This document shows, piece after piece, positions 50,020 through 62,150 of a stretch of 64,000 nt of DNA. Both the position numbers and the translations under genes were made by a program. Every line of letters starts with the position of its first letter. Position 1 is the first letter of the stretch. The stretch covers positions 32,879,176 to 32,943,175 of the forward strand of contig CM049311.1 in the NCBI GenBank assembly GCA_026874595.1, written 5' to 3'. The notes under the pieces are model-generated. The model was not told the DNA's origin and ran no database searches. It saw nothing but the letters and a program-made list of their open reading frames with translations. Origin of the DNA: Sipunculus nudus. Lineage: Eukaryota > Annelida > Sipuncula > Golfingiida > Sipunculidae.

Positions 50020-50587
50020 CCAAGCAGTCTGGTTGATCAGATAAACGTAAATATGCTTTATATTTTATGTTTAAGGCCACTAAAAATAATTTATACACGG
50101 AATGTCCGTGAAGAAAACCCCTCCCTCTGCATAAACATAATATTAATGAAGGCTTGTAATTAACCAATTTGGCATCATTTGAAATATCAATAAAAAAATA
50201 TTAATTTAATCTAATCAATTATGAAAATGTATTACTATTATAAAGTATAAAATTGTTATATAATAATGAATAAATCATTGCAAACAGAAAATTAAATAGT
50301 TAAACTTAATATATTACATAAATATAAACTAATAAAAAATATATAAAATACACAATATTAATAAAAACAGCTACTAGTATTAATATGTCAGATATATTTT
50401 ACAGTATATGTAAATTTATATTATATTATTATTATTTTTATTATTATTATTATATAATATATGATGACATTTTTATATAATAATTATTATGAAAATATAT
50501 ATTTTTTATGTAAATATATATATATTTATTTGTCATGAAGTATATTTATATATGTTTATATTTAAAGTTGTGAGGACCAAGGCTAGT
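50020..50587. other. Very AT-rich flank
   Basis: Mostly A/T with TTATTATTATT runs; nothing else seen before the ATG at 50588. Confidence 0.4.
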
Positions 50588-50991
50588 ATGGCTTCTCACA
50601 GCCAGGATGAAGAGGAAATTGCTTCAGGTATTTTGAAAAAAAATTAGTCCTAATAAAAAAAAGTATAATTTTTTAATTATATGGATGTTGAAAATTCCCA
50701 ATAAAACATTATTCAAAAGAAAAATGCATGATTTTTTAAAATTTATAATGGTTATATTTTTTTAATAGAAGGTGTATTTTATCTAATTATTGTATATTTG
50801 AAATTTTCAGACTGCAAGTTTAGATATGAACTGATTGATAAAGATAAATAATTAAGGCTACAAATGCAGCAATGCTCGAGTGTTGATAAAAATCAGAGAT
50901 GATGTTTTTAAATAAAAATTGTTAGTCAAAAAGGATTTATGGACAGGTTTTTATCTTTGAATTTATGGTGGCATAATAATGTGTTGTTATT

Positions 50992-51079
<88 letters not shown>

Positions 51080-53923
51080 TCTCTGTGATTATTGCTGATT
51101 ATCAATTAATTGAATCGATGTTTTTAAAATCTTTGAATCTGGAGTATCTGTTTTATACTTGAGAATCTGTCCACAAAATTTCATAGGTTTGTGCTGGAAT
51201 ATTGCCCATTTCCACATGAAAATTATATTCAAGGCTGGTCTCTCGGTGTCTTAGTCTTGCTGTAACATGATCTAGAATGCAGATTCTAGAATAAACAAGG
51301 TAAAAAAAAAATAAATTGAAGTTCATTCTTTACTTCCAAGGTGACAGCAGTTTGAGTGTAAGCATTCCCACACTGTCCAACTGTCATGTAAAATTATTAA
51401 TCGATAATCAGTTGCCACAATATCCAATTAATGGATTACAAATTTTGTATCTGATTCTTAGTTTAAATATATATATATATATATATATATACAAATATAA
51501 ATATATATATATATACACACATATAAATATATATATATATATATATATATGTATTTATTCACACATATTAAGGTATGTGGTTGATATACAATCAGTTTTG
51601 CCTCATTGGCTCATCAGATGCTTCTTATATATAAATATATATATATATATATAACAAACAGAGAAAGAAAGGGACACAGAGAAAATGCATGAAGCACCTG
51701 CATGAATAGTTTTTTTTATATTAAGGTTCTTATATTACTATTTAACACAGGGAGTGCAACAAATTTTACAGATGCTTCAGTCATCCAGTATCTGAAAAAC
51801 TAGGAGCATAAGGAAAGGAATCCAAACATACAGAAAAGCTATGCTGTTGTAAGGTTTGTATATAACACTTATGGAAAGGGGGGGGGGTCTAATCTACATA
51901 GTTTACTCGAAAGCCTTTACTTAAATTGCAGCCTCAGGCTAAAAATGCTGGTAATTTATGACACCCTTAGGGGCTCAGCTTCCACGTATGTGAATCATCC
52001 CACATGCTGGTTATAACCTGATGAAACATAAACTAGAGATAGTTTTTATATGCATTATATTTTAAATTTTTTTACTATACCTTGATTGGTTTACTCAAGA
52101 TGTTTTTTTTTAAAAACATTAAAGGTTTAGTTAAGATATTCATTGTTTTTTATATTGGTAATGTTCTTATAATTTAAGAGATCTTACAAAAGAAGAATAC
52201 AAGACCAAAGTGTTAAATGATGCCAAAGCAAATGGAGTGGGAAACTTTACCTTCAAAAAGGAAAATCGACAAACAACCATTTTCTACTGTGAAAGGTAAA
52301 GTAATTTTAAATTATATCATAATTTTTTCCACACTAGCATACCAAACTTGACTGTATGCTAAAGGTTACTGTGTTTGTCACCAACACGGTCTATATGTGG
52401 CCCATCTACTCATAGTTACAAACTGACCAGTGTATGGTCCCATCCTTTTGGGGCCATGCCCACCTGCCAAACACACACAAAAATATGTACTTGCTAGTCT
52501 CCAGCCACCACTTCAAGTTATTACCTTTTAGCACTGGAATGTACTCATACTACATATATACATACATACATGCATGGACTATACACATATATGTATCAGT
52601 GTGAGGGAAGTCAGACTATTTTTATATCATATTATTAAACCTGGTATGAAATAAAAAAATTATTGATTATAAATACTTGTGCACATTACAACAGTGATAT
52701 TCTTATATGTTTCATACAATATTTAGAAATAATAGTGTTATAAAATTATGTATATTATATTTATATATATTATAAAATTATAATGTAAAAAGTATTATTT
52801 TTATTGTAATTACAGACATTCAAAACCGCGCAGCAAAGTGAATAGTTGTGATCCAACCAAGACAATTGCAAATGGTTGACGGGCCTATATTTCGTTTTAT
52901 TTTGATTATATACCAAGCCAGATAGTGTATATGCACCAATTGTCAGGAAAAAAAGTATTCACAATGGGCATGACCCTGAAGATCCAAGGCAAAAGAGAGT
53001 TAATCACATTGACCCTAATTTGGTGCACTACATTGAGTGCTTGGCTAGACAAGTATGTTTTTCTGTTGTATTCTTATACTTATCTTATCTCAGCTGGCTT
53101 TTCTGTTGAGTCATAGTGTTCACTATCTGTGCTATGTGTGTGCAAATGTTTATATGTTTGGAAGTTATTAGCAAGGCACATTTTAATGAGTAAAAGCTGC
53201 TCATTTCAAATCAGCATTCCATTTTTCCTGCCAATTGTGAAGCTTTATGTATATGTAACTTTATTCCTGTGAAAAATCTAGGAAAACCTTTGTTCTTAAT
53301 TTAACACCTTTTGTGACACATAAATAATGCTTCATGTTATTTTTATTGCATGAGTACCCTCATATATTTTTATAATAAATAAAATGTATTGTACATTTAC
53401 ATGCTGTTAATAGCTAAGTATTTTGATATGTAGTAGTACTTATATTAAATTTTTATTATATGCAATGAATTTAGTTAAAACTTTAATGCAGGCAAGATAT
53501 ATTTCTAAATATAATTTAATTTTATTAGCACCATAGGCCTACAAATTTTGATATCCATGTTTTAATATTTAGCCTGTTATATAAAGTTTTAGTAAATATA
53601 TGTTTGTACATGATGGTCACCTGATAGAATTATTGTAATGTTCACATTCAAAGCAAGGGCTGAAAGATAGGCTGAATATTACAGGGGAAAGCTACACAAT
53701 ATTTTAGGGTGATTGCTGGAAATTATCTTGTCATAGTTTGTATATTCTGTAGGTTTAACAAATTCATTTTGTTATGGTTTTTCCAGGGAAAGAAAAATAT
53801 GGAAATACTTGTTCTGTGCTGCGGTTGGGCAAGAGCAAGGAATCACGATGTACATGACAGACAATATTATCCAACCCCACAGGATGTCAAGTATATTTTG
53901 GAAAGGGTCCATGCTGAAAAAAG
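50588..53923 (+). pseudogene. Five-exon gene remnant, possibly CARF-like/transposase-derived DNA-binding protein
   Basis: Exons 50588-50627, 51751-51853, 52179-52295, 52816-53052 and 53787-53923 have GT-AG borders and fully matching phases. The product starts MASHSQDEEEIAS, continues NFTDASVIQYLKN, DLTKEEYKTKVLNDAKANG, FYCERHSKPRSKVNSCDP, YISFYFDYIPSQIVYMHQLS, RVNHIDPNLVHYIECLARQ and ends DRQYYPTPQDVKYILERV. The order of a Cys/His patch, D-Y-I-P-S, an H-I-D-P helix and a final R-x-Y-x-P-T-x-x-D-V block recalls CARF-type proteins common in invertebrates, which is a memory-level resemblance only. Lesions: TAG at 51801, TGA at 52877 and a frameshift at the A7 run 52948-52954. No further exon was found after the phase-2 donor at 53924. 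Confidence 0.5.
51000..51076. repeat. (TA)n microsatellite in first intron of the remnant
   Basis: Long TA run with a single TG interruption; another TA/TATAAA tract lies at 51467-51550. Confidence 0.9.
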
Positions 53924-54111
53924 GTAAATGGAATAAATGTTTACAACTGGAAGGTAATTAATGTAATTTATTAAAAATTTTTAATGAATATTTTATTAGT
54001 TAAGAGTGTGGACATGCTGCATGCATGTAAATCATGTACATGACTTGCATTGTCATTAAAATTTGCATTTCCTTTACATAACTGTTGACACATTGACATA
54101 TATCATCTTGA

Positions 54112-54300
54112 TGTGTTTTTTACTATAGATATAGCGAAAATGTTATTTTAAACTCTTCTAGCTTATACCCTGATTTATGATGAAACGGTTAAGCTGATTG
54201 GTTTAAACTTTACAAGAATTATTCTATGGTAGGGTTCTGCCAGTTTTATAAGAATGGATTGGGTAAATACAGCTTTAAAACGTCATTAACCTGTGCATTA
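54112..54300 (+). repeat. Dispersed repeat shared with 17600-17720
   Basis: The string ACTCTTCTAGCTTATAC and the following TTACAAGAATTATTCTATGG and GGTTCTGCCAGTTTTATA occur here and at about 17607-17690, so a fragment of the 17-kb element family lies here without its array. Confidence 0.75.
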
Positions 54301-54764
54301 TCAGAGGTCCTACACATTCTCCAAGATATAAGGCATGTTTCAGCACCATATACATAAATTGAAGTTTAACATTTAGTCTCCATTGTAGTATAGTCATCAA
54401 TGCATTTACTGCCATGAAGCTTGCTTTTGATATTGATCATGGATCGGTTTACAAGCTACTAAAGATTTTTAATGCCAATTTATCTATTTATATATATTTT
54501 TTTTATTTTTACACATTTTGCTGTATATATTTTACAATTATTATTAATTACTTAATCAGTAATAGATTATAATTTATTTTTAATTAGTACTAGATGGCAA
54601 TAAACTTTGGAATGACTTTTAAATTAAATAAAATGCATTATTGATAATAAGTACATTATATGTGCTTTAAAACATTCAAAACATTTTGTGTACCGGTACC
54701 TAATGGAAGAACTTTGCTTATTCTTATTTTTATTCGTATGCACAGGACAGGCTGAAAAACTTAC

Positions 54765-55274
54765 TCTCTGTTCTTTGTTTCTTGTTTTCTTGTTCCTGCT
54801 GAGATGGACTGTCAGATCCCAGTTCACCTTCATTTGTAAGAGCTGATAATATAAAAAATATCAGTTTAAGAATTTACAGATTTGCATTAAAATTGGTGTA
54901 TGTATATATCTTAGACAGATATAAATAAAAATTATGGCATGCTAATACAATTTCATATTCATTTCATTTAACATGATTTAACAAACTCTAGGCAATTTTT
55001 GTTTGATTTTTATCTCTCTATGTTATCACTTCAAAATGTCTTATTAAATTAAAGGTAATAAGCTGTTTTTAATTATACTTAGGTGTTCTGAAAAAGTTTG
55101 TCAGTTTTATTAATTAAAATTGGCCCCAGATCATTAGATACTTGATGTTTTTAATGATAAGCCATGAAAGAGCTTTTAACCTGCTATATAGCGTAGAAAA
55201 TGTATGTCATACACACCTGTGACCTTCCTCTTTTCTCCTTGTTGCTGTTCCATCACTGATGCTTGATGTTGCAG
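54765..55274 (-). CDS. Two coding-like exons of an unrecognised minus-strand gene
   Basis: Exon 55274-55217 has acceptor TTTTACAG and donor GTGTGT. It contains an ATG at 55253 opening MEQQQGEKRKVT and ends in phase 1. Exon 54842-54765 has acceptor TTATCAG and donor GTAAGT. It continues in phase as ALTNEGELGSDSPSQQEQE then NKKQRTE. The text is hydrophilic, Q/E/K-rich and probably disordered. No domain is seen and no later exon was found, so the gene is incomplete. A donor GTAAGT at 56172 on the minus strand could end a 5' UTR exon of the same gene. It lies antisense to nothing known. Confidence 0.4.
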
Positions 55275-56171
55275 CTGTAAAATTCAACAAAAATACTATT
55301 TCAGTATATGTGTGTTTGTTACAGAATATATGCACATACATGTATGCACATACATACATTAAATAATACATGCGCATTATATTATAGTATATTATATAAC
55401 AATTAAATAAAAATGTTAATTAACTAACAATACACAAGTATAAACAAAAATTGGCATTTACTCCTTTAAATAAACAAATTATTTTTACATTTTATATCCA
55501 ATCATGTCAAATTGTAATTATTTAGGGAATATTATGTTTTATTGTGACATAAGAATATAATTATTTTATAATGTATAACTCTAAAGTATCACGTATCCTT
55601 GTAAGGCAATACAATTAGGCATATACTGTCTTAATTAATTATCATATATGTATGTAATCAAGATTTTTTTTCCTTGAATTCAGTGCTGGTGGCCGAAATT
55701 TTCTTTCAGCACTTAGCCTTAAGTCACAATTTCCGAAATAATTTATATGAAAGGTGGACGTAATAATTTATATGAAAAGTTGACAAATGATATGGACACT
55801 ATTCGAATTATTTTGCTTAACATTGACATAGCATTAAATTTCCATTGGGATGCATTACCAATTGAAAAAACTATAGCAAAAGGATTTTTTTTTTCAAAAT
55901 AATATAACGGTAGGTCTTTATTTATTTTATTAAAATAGCAAAATCGACTCTAAATCGGTAAATTCTACTGGGGGTAAAAATTGATGCATGTTGCTTCATA
56001 AATAAAAGAAACTTTTATGGTTGGCCTTTGTGTTATAATTAGAGTGCATGGGCATTCCTCTTACTATAGTCACGAGACAGTGTGGCGCCTACCGCGCAGA
56101 CGAACAGACGCCAGACTTGAATAAACACTTGACTTGTACACTGACTATCTAGATAAAGCAGAACTTACATT

Positions 56172-56450
56172 CGTAATATTTTATTGTTGTTTCGTTGTTC
56201 AGATTTTCTATATGAACCATACTGTATATATACTTTATACTTCTTTATATTACGAGTTGTACATTTTAATAAATTCAATACACATTTAATTTTTTTAGAA
56301 TGACGAAGAGACCAGTCTGTTGTATATATATGCCCTTTATTTACCCATAGTCCTTTTCGCGACAAGCACACTGCATACAATCCTACGCGAAAATAGTGCC
56401 GACGGTATTTTACCGAGGGTGGCCACCTTTTGAAGTAGCAATCTGCCATC
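56172..56450 (-). other. Possible 5' UTR exon of the minus-strand gene
   Basis: A minus-strand stretch ends in a strong AAT|GTAAGT donor and contains the open frame starting MADCYFKRWPPSVKYR. Neither frame joins the next exon as coding, so it would be untranslated. The upstream part is a relative of the CAGACGGCAGATTGC repeat at 49540, which weakens the case. Confidence 0.25.
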
Positions 56451-56689
56451 TGCGGTATAGTTCGAGTTGGCGGAGCGGGAGGTACAGTGGTCAGCTCCGT
56501 TCGTCTGTCATGATGGCCGATAGTCTGGAAACAATTTCTTTGCCAAGCAATATGTAAAAAAGGGGTTACTCATATTCACTTCAAATAAACATGACAAGTG
56601 TATCTTTACAATGGGTTTTGAAGCTTGATTAATTGTACAGACGCCGGGTCACAATTGACTGATAAATGATTTTTTATATATTTTAATAA

Positions 56690-57545
56690 AAAAATGTCAT
56701 ATGAAACCGGACTTCTAAAAAAATGTTACTATTTTTTACTACTAAAAATGTTTTATTTTAAACGGCAAATGTATATCTACAGGTCTCTGCATGGGCCTGA
56801 TTACGTTTTGGTCACACTCGAATGAATTTTAGACGTTATATGGATCTTAATTTCCAGTTTTGAAATAAAACATTATCATGGCCATATTATAATTTGAATG
56901 ATTTATTTATTTTTAATGATATTTTTATTATATATTTTATATTTCCTATACTTAGTAATGTCTCAAAAACTATTACACTTATTCATAAAACTTGGCAAGT
57001 TATGGATCTCCCGGCCTCTTTGGGTTTGGGGAAAACTTAAATGAGTTTTGTAATTTATTCCTGGTCTTTTAAACAAAAAAAAAAATCAAATGAAACAGGA
57101 TTTCAAACAAAATGTCACTCGTGCCAACTTCTGCTTTATCGGCACGTGTATCAATAGGTCTCCTGACCTGATTACGTTTTGGTCACATTTGAATAATTTT
57201 AAGAAATGTTATGAATTTTTCCTGTTATGTAATTAACAATTCTTCTGCAACGCGATTTCTAAATATAAAATTACCCATATCTTTATTTACAAAAATATAA
57301 TGTCAGACGTGTCTGATATGTCTCCGGAGTTGAGTAGGTTTTGATCACATTTGAATAATTATTTTCTAAATTTATATAAGATTTTTAAATTAGATACATT
57401 TTTATATCATTTTCATACCATTTTTTTATATCAGAAAATAAATATTACCAATCCCATTTTTTTAGGCGTCTCTTAATCTGGTTAGATTCTGGTCACACCT
57501 GAATGATTTTTGGATCCATAAGGCCAAAAAAAGGTATGGTTCTCA
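56690..57545. repeat. Diverged array with TGATTACGTTTTGGTCACA motif
   Basis: CTGATTACGTTTTGGTCACA or a close variant followed by TGAATAATTTT recurs at about 56797, 57169, 57332 and 57476, with AT-rich spacers of uneven length. It is an old tandem repeat or part of one element; no coding signal. Confidence 0.6.
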
Positions 57546-57780
57546 TGCACTTTTATTCACAAATCAGTGCCAGCGGGCGATTTTTTTCCCCCTTTTTGTC
57601 TATGTTTCGATAAAAATGTCATATGATTAGGGAAAAGCATGAAAATAACATAAATTTTCCTACACCGATAAAAGCACTACATAACAAAGGAAATCTTATC
57701 AAAATTGTATTATTATATCTTCGGGAAGCAAGAAAATCGAAATAAAAATGTTTAACGTTGGGGTTAAAATTGACGGCGGC
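57530..57780 (-). repeat. Dispersed repeat family A, inverted copy
   Basis: Its reverse complement follows 123-400 and 59890-60165: CAATTTTAACCCC, ATACAATTTTGATAAGATTTC, a TTTTTATCGAAACATA segment and AAAGTGCATGAGA. Confidence 0.7.
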
Positions 57781-59360
57781 GATGCCTGAGAACTATACCT
57801 TTATTTGCCTTATGTTTTTTTTTCAAGTTTGACTTCTATATGTTTCATATGCATATACGTTTCATATAGGCCTATATATGATGCATGCATGACATTTCTC
57901 CTAAATGTTTTTTTGGATCTAACTCTAATTAACAAGGCATGTACGTCTTTACAATATCCTAACCTGATTGGGTTAATTTGCATCCTTCATTAATTTCATG
58001 ATCGTTATGAATTCTACATTAGGTAACTTTGATTTGTTCATGCTATCACAAAGCACATATTTCTCACATTCGCATTTGATGGGGGATTGCATATAATGTC
58101 TTTCTAGACATTTTCTAGTTAAATTTGTTTTCATTAAACAACCGCCGGACCGGACACGGTCCCCTATAAGTTACCCCGTCCTTTTACCCCTGCATGCATG
58201 GTTTATTGTCCGTAGGCCTGAATAAGCAATTATTAAGGTATGAAAATAACTGTTTAGGAATACGAGTATTCCATATCATATTGGATTATAGATTAATTGC
58301 TGGTTTCGATTTCAAGCAACGATTATTGCAGCCCTAACACAAATGCTAAAGCTAAGATTCAATATGCACATGCAACATGCAGTATGCGGCATGTGCATGG
58401 AATGCGGAATATGCGTGTTTATAGATTTCATATGTACAAATATGTAGGATTTTTAGGATATAAAGCACAATTATAGTAAAAGCAGAAGAGGTGTATATTC
58501 TAGACTAAGGGGGTAGGACAAATTATACCGGGATATAATCTAGCCTAGCCCATTATATACCCCGGGTAGGCCAGACCGTATCCGGGTATACCATTAATAA
58601 AGGAGGGTGGGTGATATTCTGTCCTGGCCTGCATGCTACACCGGCACAGCAACATGCATATATACTTTTAATATATTTTTCGCTCATGGATACCATGTGC
58701 GACCGGCAAAAATCGCTACGTGCATGTAAGCGACCCGTTTTGATTGACTTGCGCATATTGAACCTCACTTTATACTTGTTAAGTCTTTAGATTTAAATAT
58801 TTTATTTGACAGATTCCAACTTGATTAAGTCCTTCAGAACGACTATATGGTTTCACTGACTCTGCCCTCTCTCTCACTCAGTCTATGTCCACCTCAGCTT
58901 ACTGTCAACTGACTCATCTCTGCTAATTGATCTCGATATACCCTATATGACTACGGATATGAGCCTTTTTTAATATAAATAAATACAAAAATGGACAGAT
59001 GGTTACAGAATCGAAGGTAGCGCACGCCACAAGTCTTCTTCAGTGATTCATTATATCCAATAACAATTGGCTCAGCAAACTTCAGAACAATCTATGGAGT
59101 CAATGTTAAAAATACAAAACAATGAAGGAACAATTTGTAAAAGTGAAAACGCTGTTGCATCACAGGTCATGCGCAATGCATTAATTAAGTTATCATTGTT
59201 CCAAGTCAAATTAAGTGCATACCAATAAGCGACACGATTAATCTAGATTTATACTAATTAAGCATGTGCACGATTGCAATTGCGGTAATGCAATACATTT
59301 ACGTATGCATATATAAATTACTGTATATATGGCATATATATGTTTAAATTGTTCCTACAT
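57781..59360. other. Intergenic DNA, no gene detected
   Basis: Nothing beyond AT-rich sequence and local GGGTATA/ACCGGGATAT repeats at about 58500-58600. Confidence 0.35.
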
Positions 59361-59369
59361 ATTGTTACG

Positions 59370-59420
<51 letters not shown>
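59370..59420. repeat. (TA)n microsatellite
   Basis: About 50 bp of pure TA. Confidence 0.95.
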
Positions 59421-59423
<3 letters not shown>

Positions 59424-59889
59424 TAAATCGCCTGCCGACTACTTGTTTACAGGCTTATCATATCACAGACCAGCAGGCCTCAGAAGTAATTATAAACTTG
59501 CCTGTTCACGGAAATTTATAAGTAAGTGTTTATTGACTATCTGGACCAATTGTTCACACAGCGACATACATTGGCCTATCGGTCATGTGAATGAAGATTG
59601 ACAAGTCATTGCCCGGTCAGTCAATGTCGACTCATTGAGAAACCATGTGATAACGCCATATTCGCCAAGATCAAGAAACCATATGTGATCCGCCAGCTTT
59701 CACAGTGAGTAATTCTTTATTTCCCGAAGTGTATCCCATCAGCATTTATTAAGATTTCTTAAATCCTTCATAAATGCACTTTGTTGACTTGTGGTTGTAT
59801 ATTTCTTGGTGATAATTCGCCCGGAAATTTTAGGCGTACCTGGAGTATATTGGGTAAAAGAAATGAAAGGTATGGTTTTAAGGCACCGC

Positions 59890-60165
59890 ACGCGTCAATT
59901 TTAACACCCTCCCCCATCAAACATTTTGATTTTGATTTTCATCTTTCAAGATAATAAAATAATACAATTTTGATACGATTTCCTTTTCTTTTACCTGTTT
60001 AGCAAAAAAAAAAACCCCGTTATTTTTATGTTTTTCTTTGATCATATGACATTTTCATCGAAACATACAAAAAAGGTAAAAAATACAAAAAAAACTGCCC
60101 ACCGCAGTGATTTCTGAAAAAAGTGCCTGAGACTCATACCTTTTTATTTTTTGGCCTTATGACAC
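59890..60165 (+). repeat. Dispersed repeat family A, copy 3
   Basis: Direct-orientation match to 123-400, starting CAATTTTAACACCCTCCCCC and ending near AAAGTGCCTGAGA. Confidence 0.72.
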
Positions 60166-60830
60166 GATCGTATCATACAGAGATAGACGGATATAGAATA
60201 GGACGGGAGGGAAGAGGGGGTCTCTATTTCGACCTAAAATCCGGGGAAAAAAATAATATGCACTTAACACTGAAAGCAGCGTCAGATTTTGCATCTCGCA
60301 TCATTTTTTTACTTATAATATATGTGCATTGGAGAGTTATGCATAAACCCTGCCCGTACAATTATTTATCTGCGTTAGACTGTCTATACCCCACCCTTTT
60401 CTATAAGATCATGTATCCACCCTTAACGTCAGCTGTATAGAAATTGAAATTAAATGCAAGGAAAAACAACGTTTAAAAAAGCACAAATAATGTATCTCTA
60501 TGCGTGTGCGTGTCATAAAAATACATGTGCAAGAATGGCACTTATATAGACAAAGTAAAATTGGCGAAAAATCTTGCATATTATACGTGATTATTGCTAC
60601 CATGCACACGACCCAGAAATCATATTTTATTTCTGTGAAAGGTTTTTAAATCCGCTTTTAATTCAAGGCGTGAGTAAGGGTGTAACAGGTCCTTACCCTC
60701 GTCTCTAAATGCACATCTCTCCATATGTCGAAATCATATACATGTATACGCGTATAGCGCCAGTTGGGCGATCGGTTATATTACAGTGCAGGCTTACAAT
60801 TCCAATATAAATTTATCCCATTCATTGCTA
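60166..60830. other. No supported gene
   Basis: The open frame at 60123-60440 begins inside repeat family A and shows no domain. The remaining DNA is unremarkable. Confidence 0.35.
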
Positions 60831-60832
60831 AT

Positions 60833-61845
60833 GTGAGGCGTGTATCACGGCTAATGTGAGGCATTAATCACGGGTAAAGTGCGGCGTGTATCATGGCTAA
60901 AGTGTGACGTGTATCACAGCTAATGTGAGGCGTGTATCACGGCTAATGTAAGGCGTGTATCACGGCTAATGTGAGGCGTGTATCACGGCTAATATAAGGC
61001 GTGTATCACGGCTAATGTGAGGAGTGTATCATGGCTAATGTGAGGCGTGTATCACGGCTAATGTAAGGCGTGTATCACGGCTAATGTGAGGCGTGTATCA
61101 CGGCTTATGTGAGAGGTGTATCACGGCTAATGTAAGGCGTGTATCACGCCCAATGTGAGGTTTGTATTACGGCTAATGTGAGACGTGTATCACGGCTAAT
61201 GTGAGGCGTGTATCACGGCTAATATGAGGCGTGTATCACGGCTAATGTGAGGCGTGTATCACGGCTAATGTGAGGCGTGTATCACGGCCAATGTGAGGCG
61301 TGTATCACGGCTAATGTGAGGCGTGTATCACGGCTAATGTGAGGCGTGTATCACGGCTAATGTGAGGCGTGTATCACGGCTAATGTGAGGCGTGTATCAC
61401 GGCTGATGTGAGGCGTGTATCGCGGCTAATGTGAGGCGTTAATCACGGCTTAATGTGAGACGGGCATCACGGCTTAATGTGAGGCGGGTATCACGGCTTA
61501 TGTGAGGCGTGTATCACGGCTAATGTGAGGCGTGTATCACGGCTAATGTGAGGCGTGTATCACGGCTATTGAGAGGCGTGTATCACGGCTAATGTGAGGC
61601 GTGTATCACGGCTAATGTGAGGCGTGTATCACGGCTAATGTGAGGCGTGTATCACGGCTAATGTGAGGCGTGTATCACGGCTAATGTGAGGCGTGTATCA
61701 CGGCTAATGTGAGGCGTGTATCACGGCTATTGAGAGGCGTGTATCACGGCTAATGTGAGGCGTGTATCACGGCTAATGTGAGGCGTGTATCACGGCTAAT
61801 GTGAGGCGTGTATCACGGCTAATGTGAGGCGTGTATCACGGCTAA
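60833..61845 (+). repeat. 23-bp satellite, about 44 copies
   Basis: The unit is GTGTATCACGGCTAATGTGAGGC, split here as GTGTATCACGG + CTAATGTGAGGC, repeated head to tail with few changes. Variants reveal larger blocks: the rare CTATTGAGAGG form at 61566 and 61727 is exactly 161 bp (7 units) apart. The left end is more diverged than the right. Confidence 0.97.
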
Positions 61846-62083
61846 AGTCACCATTGATGGACAGGCCTTGAGAGTCGTTCTTGAGAGAAGGTCCCAGCTG
61901 ACAGCATTGGAAAGAGTGCCGTGCATGAGTGCTGGAAATTAACTTTAGTGAGTATATATTTATATACATGTATATCTTAACCTGGTTGGGAATTAACCTA
62001 TACTAGAAACATAACTTATTTTTTAAAACCCTATACTTAATGTCATTTTTTTATATTGGAAAGGTGTCGCACAGACAGTTAAT

Positions 62084-62084
<1 letters not shown>

Positions 62085-62150
<66 letters not shown>
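62085..62150. repeat. (TA)n-(TG)n compound microsatellite
   Basis: TA run changing to GTGTGT. Further (TA)n tracts follow at 62856-62876 and 63517-63580. Confidence 0.93.

Noticed and set aside
51316-51654. 112-aa plus-strand ORF
   Set aside because: Dominated by Y-I-Y-I from (TA)n; lies in an intron of the gene remnant.
51801-52879. A-to-I editing to rescue TAG and TGA in the 50.6-kb gene
   Set aside because: Editing could make both Trp, but the A-run frameshift would remain; decay is the simpler reading.
60833-61845. CRISPR-like array
   Set aside because: Units are contiguous 23-mers with no spacers; a eukaryotic satellite.
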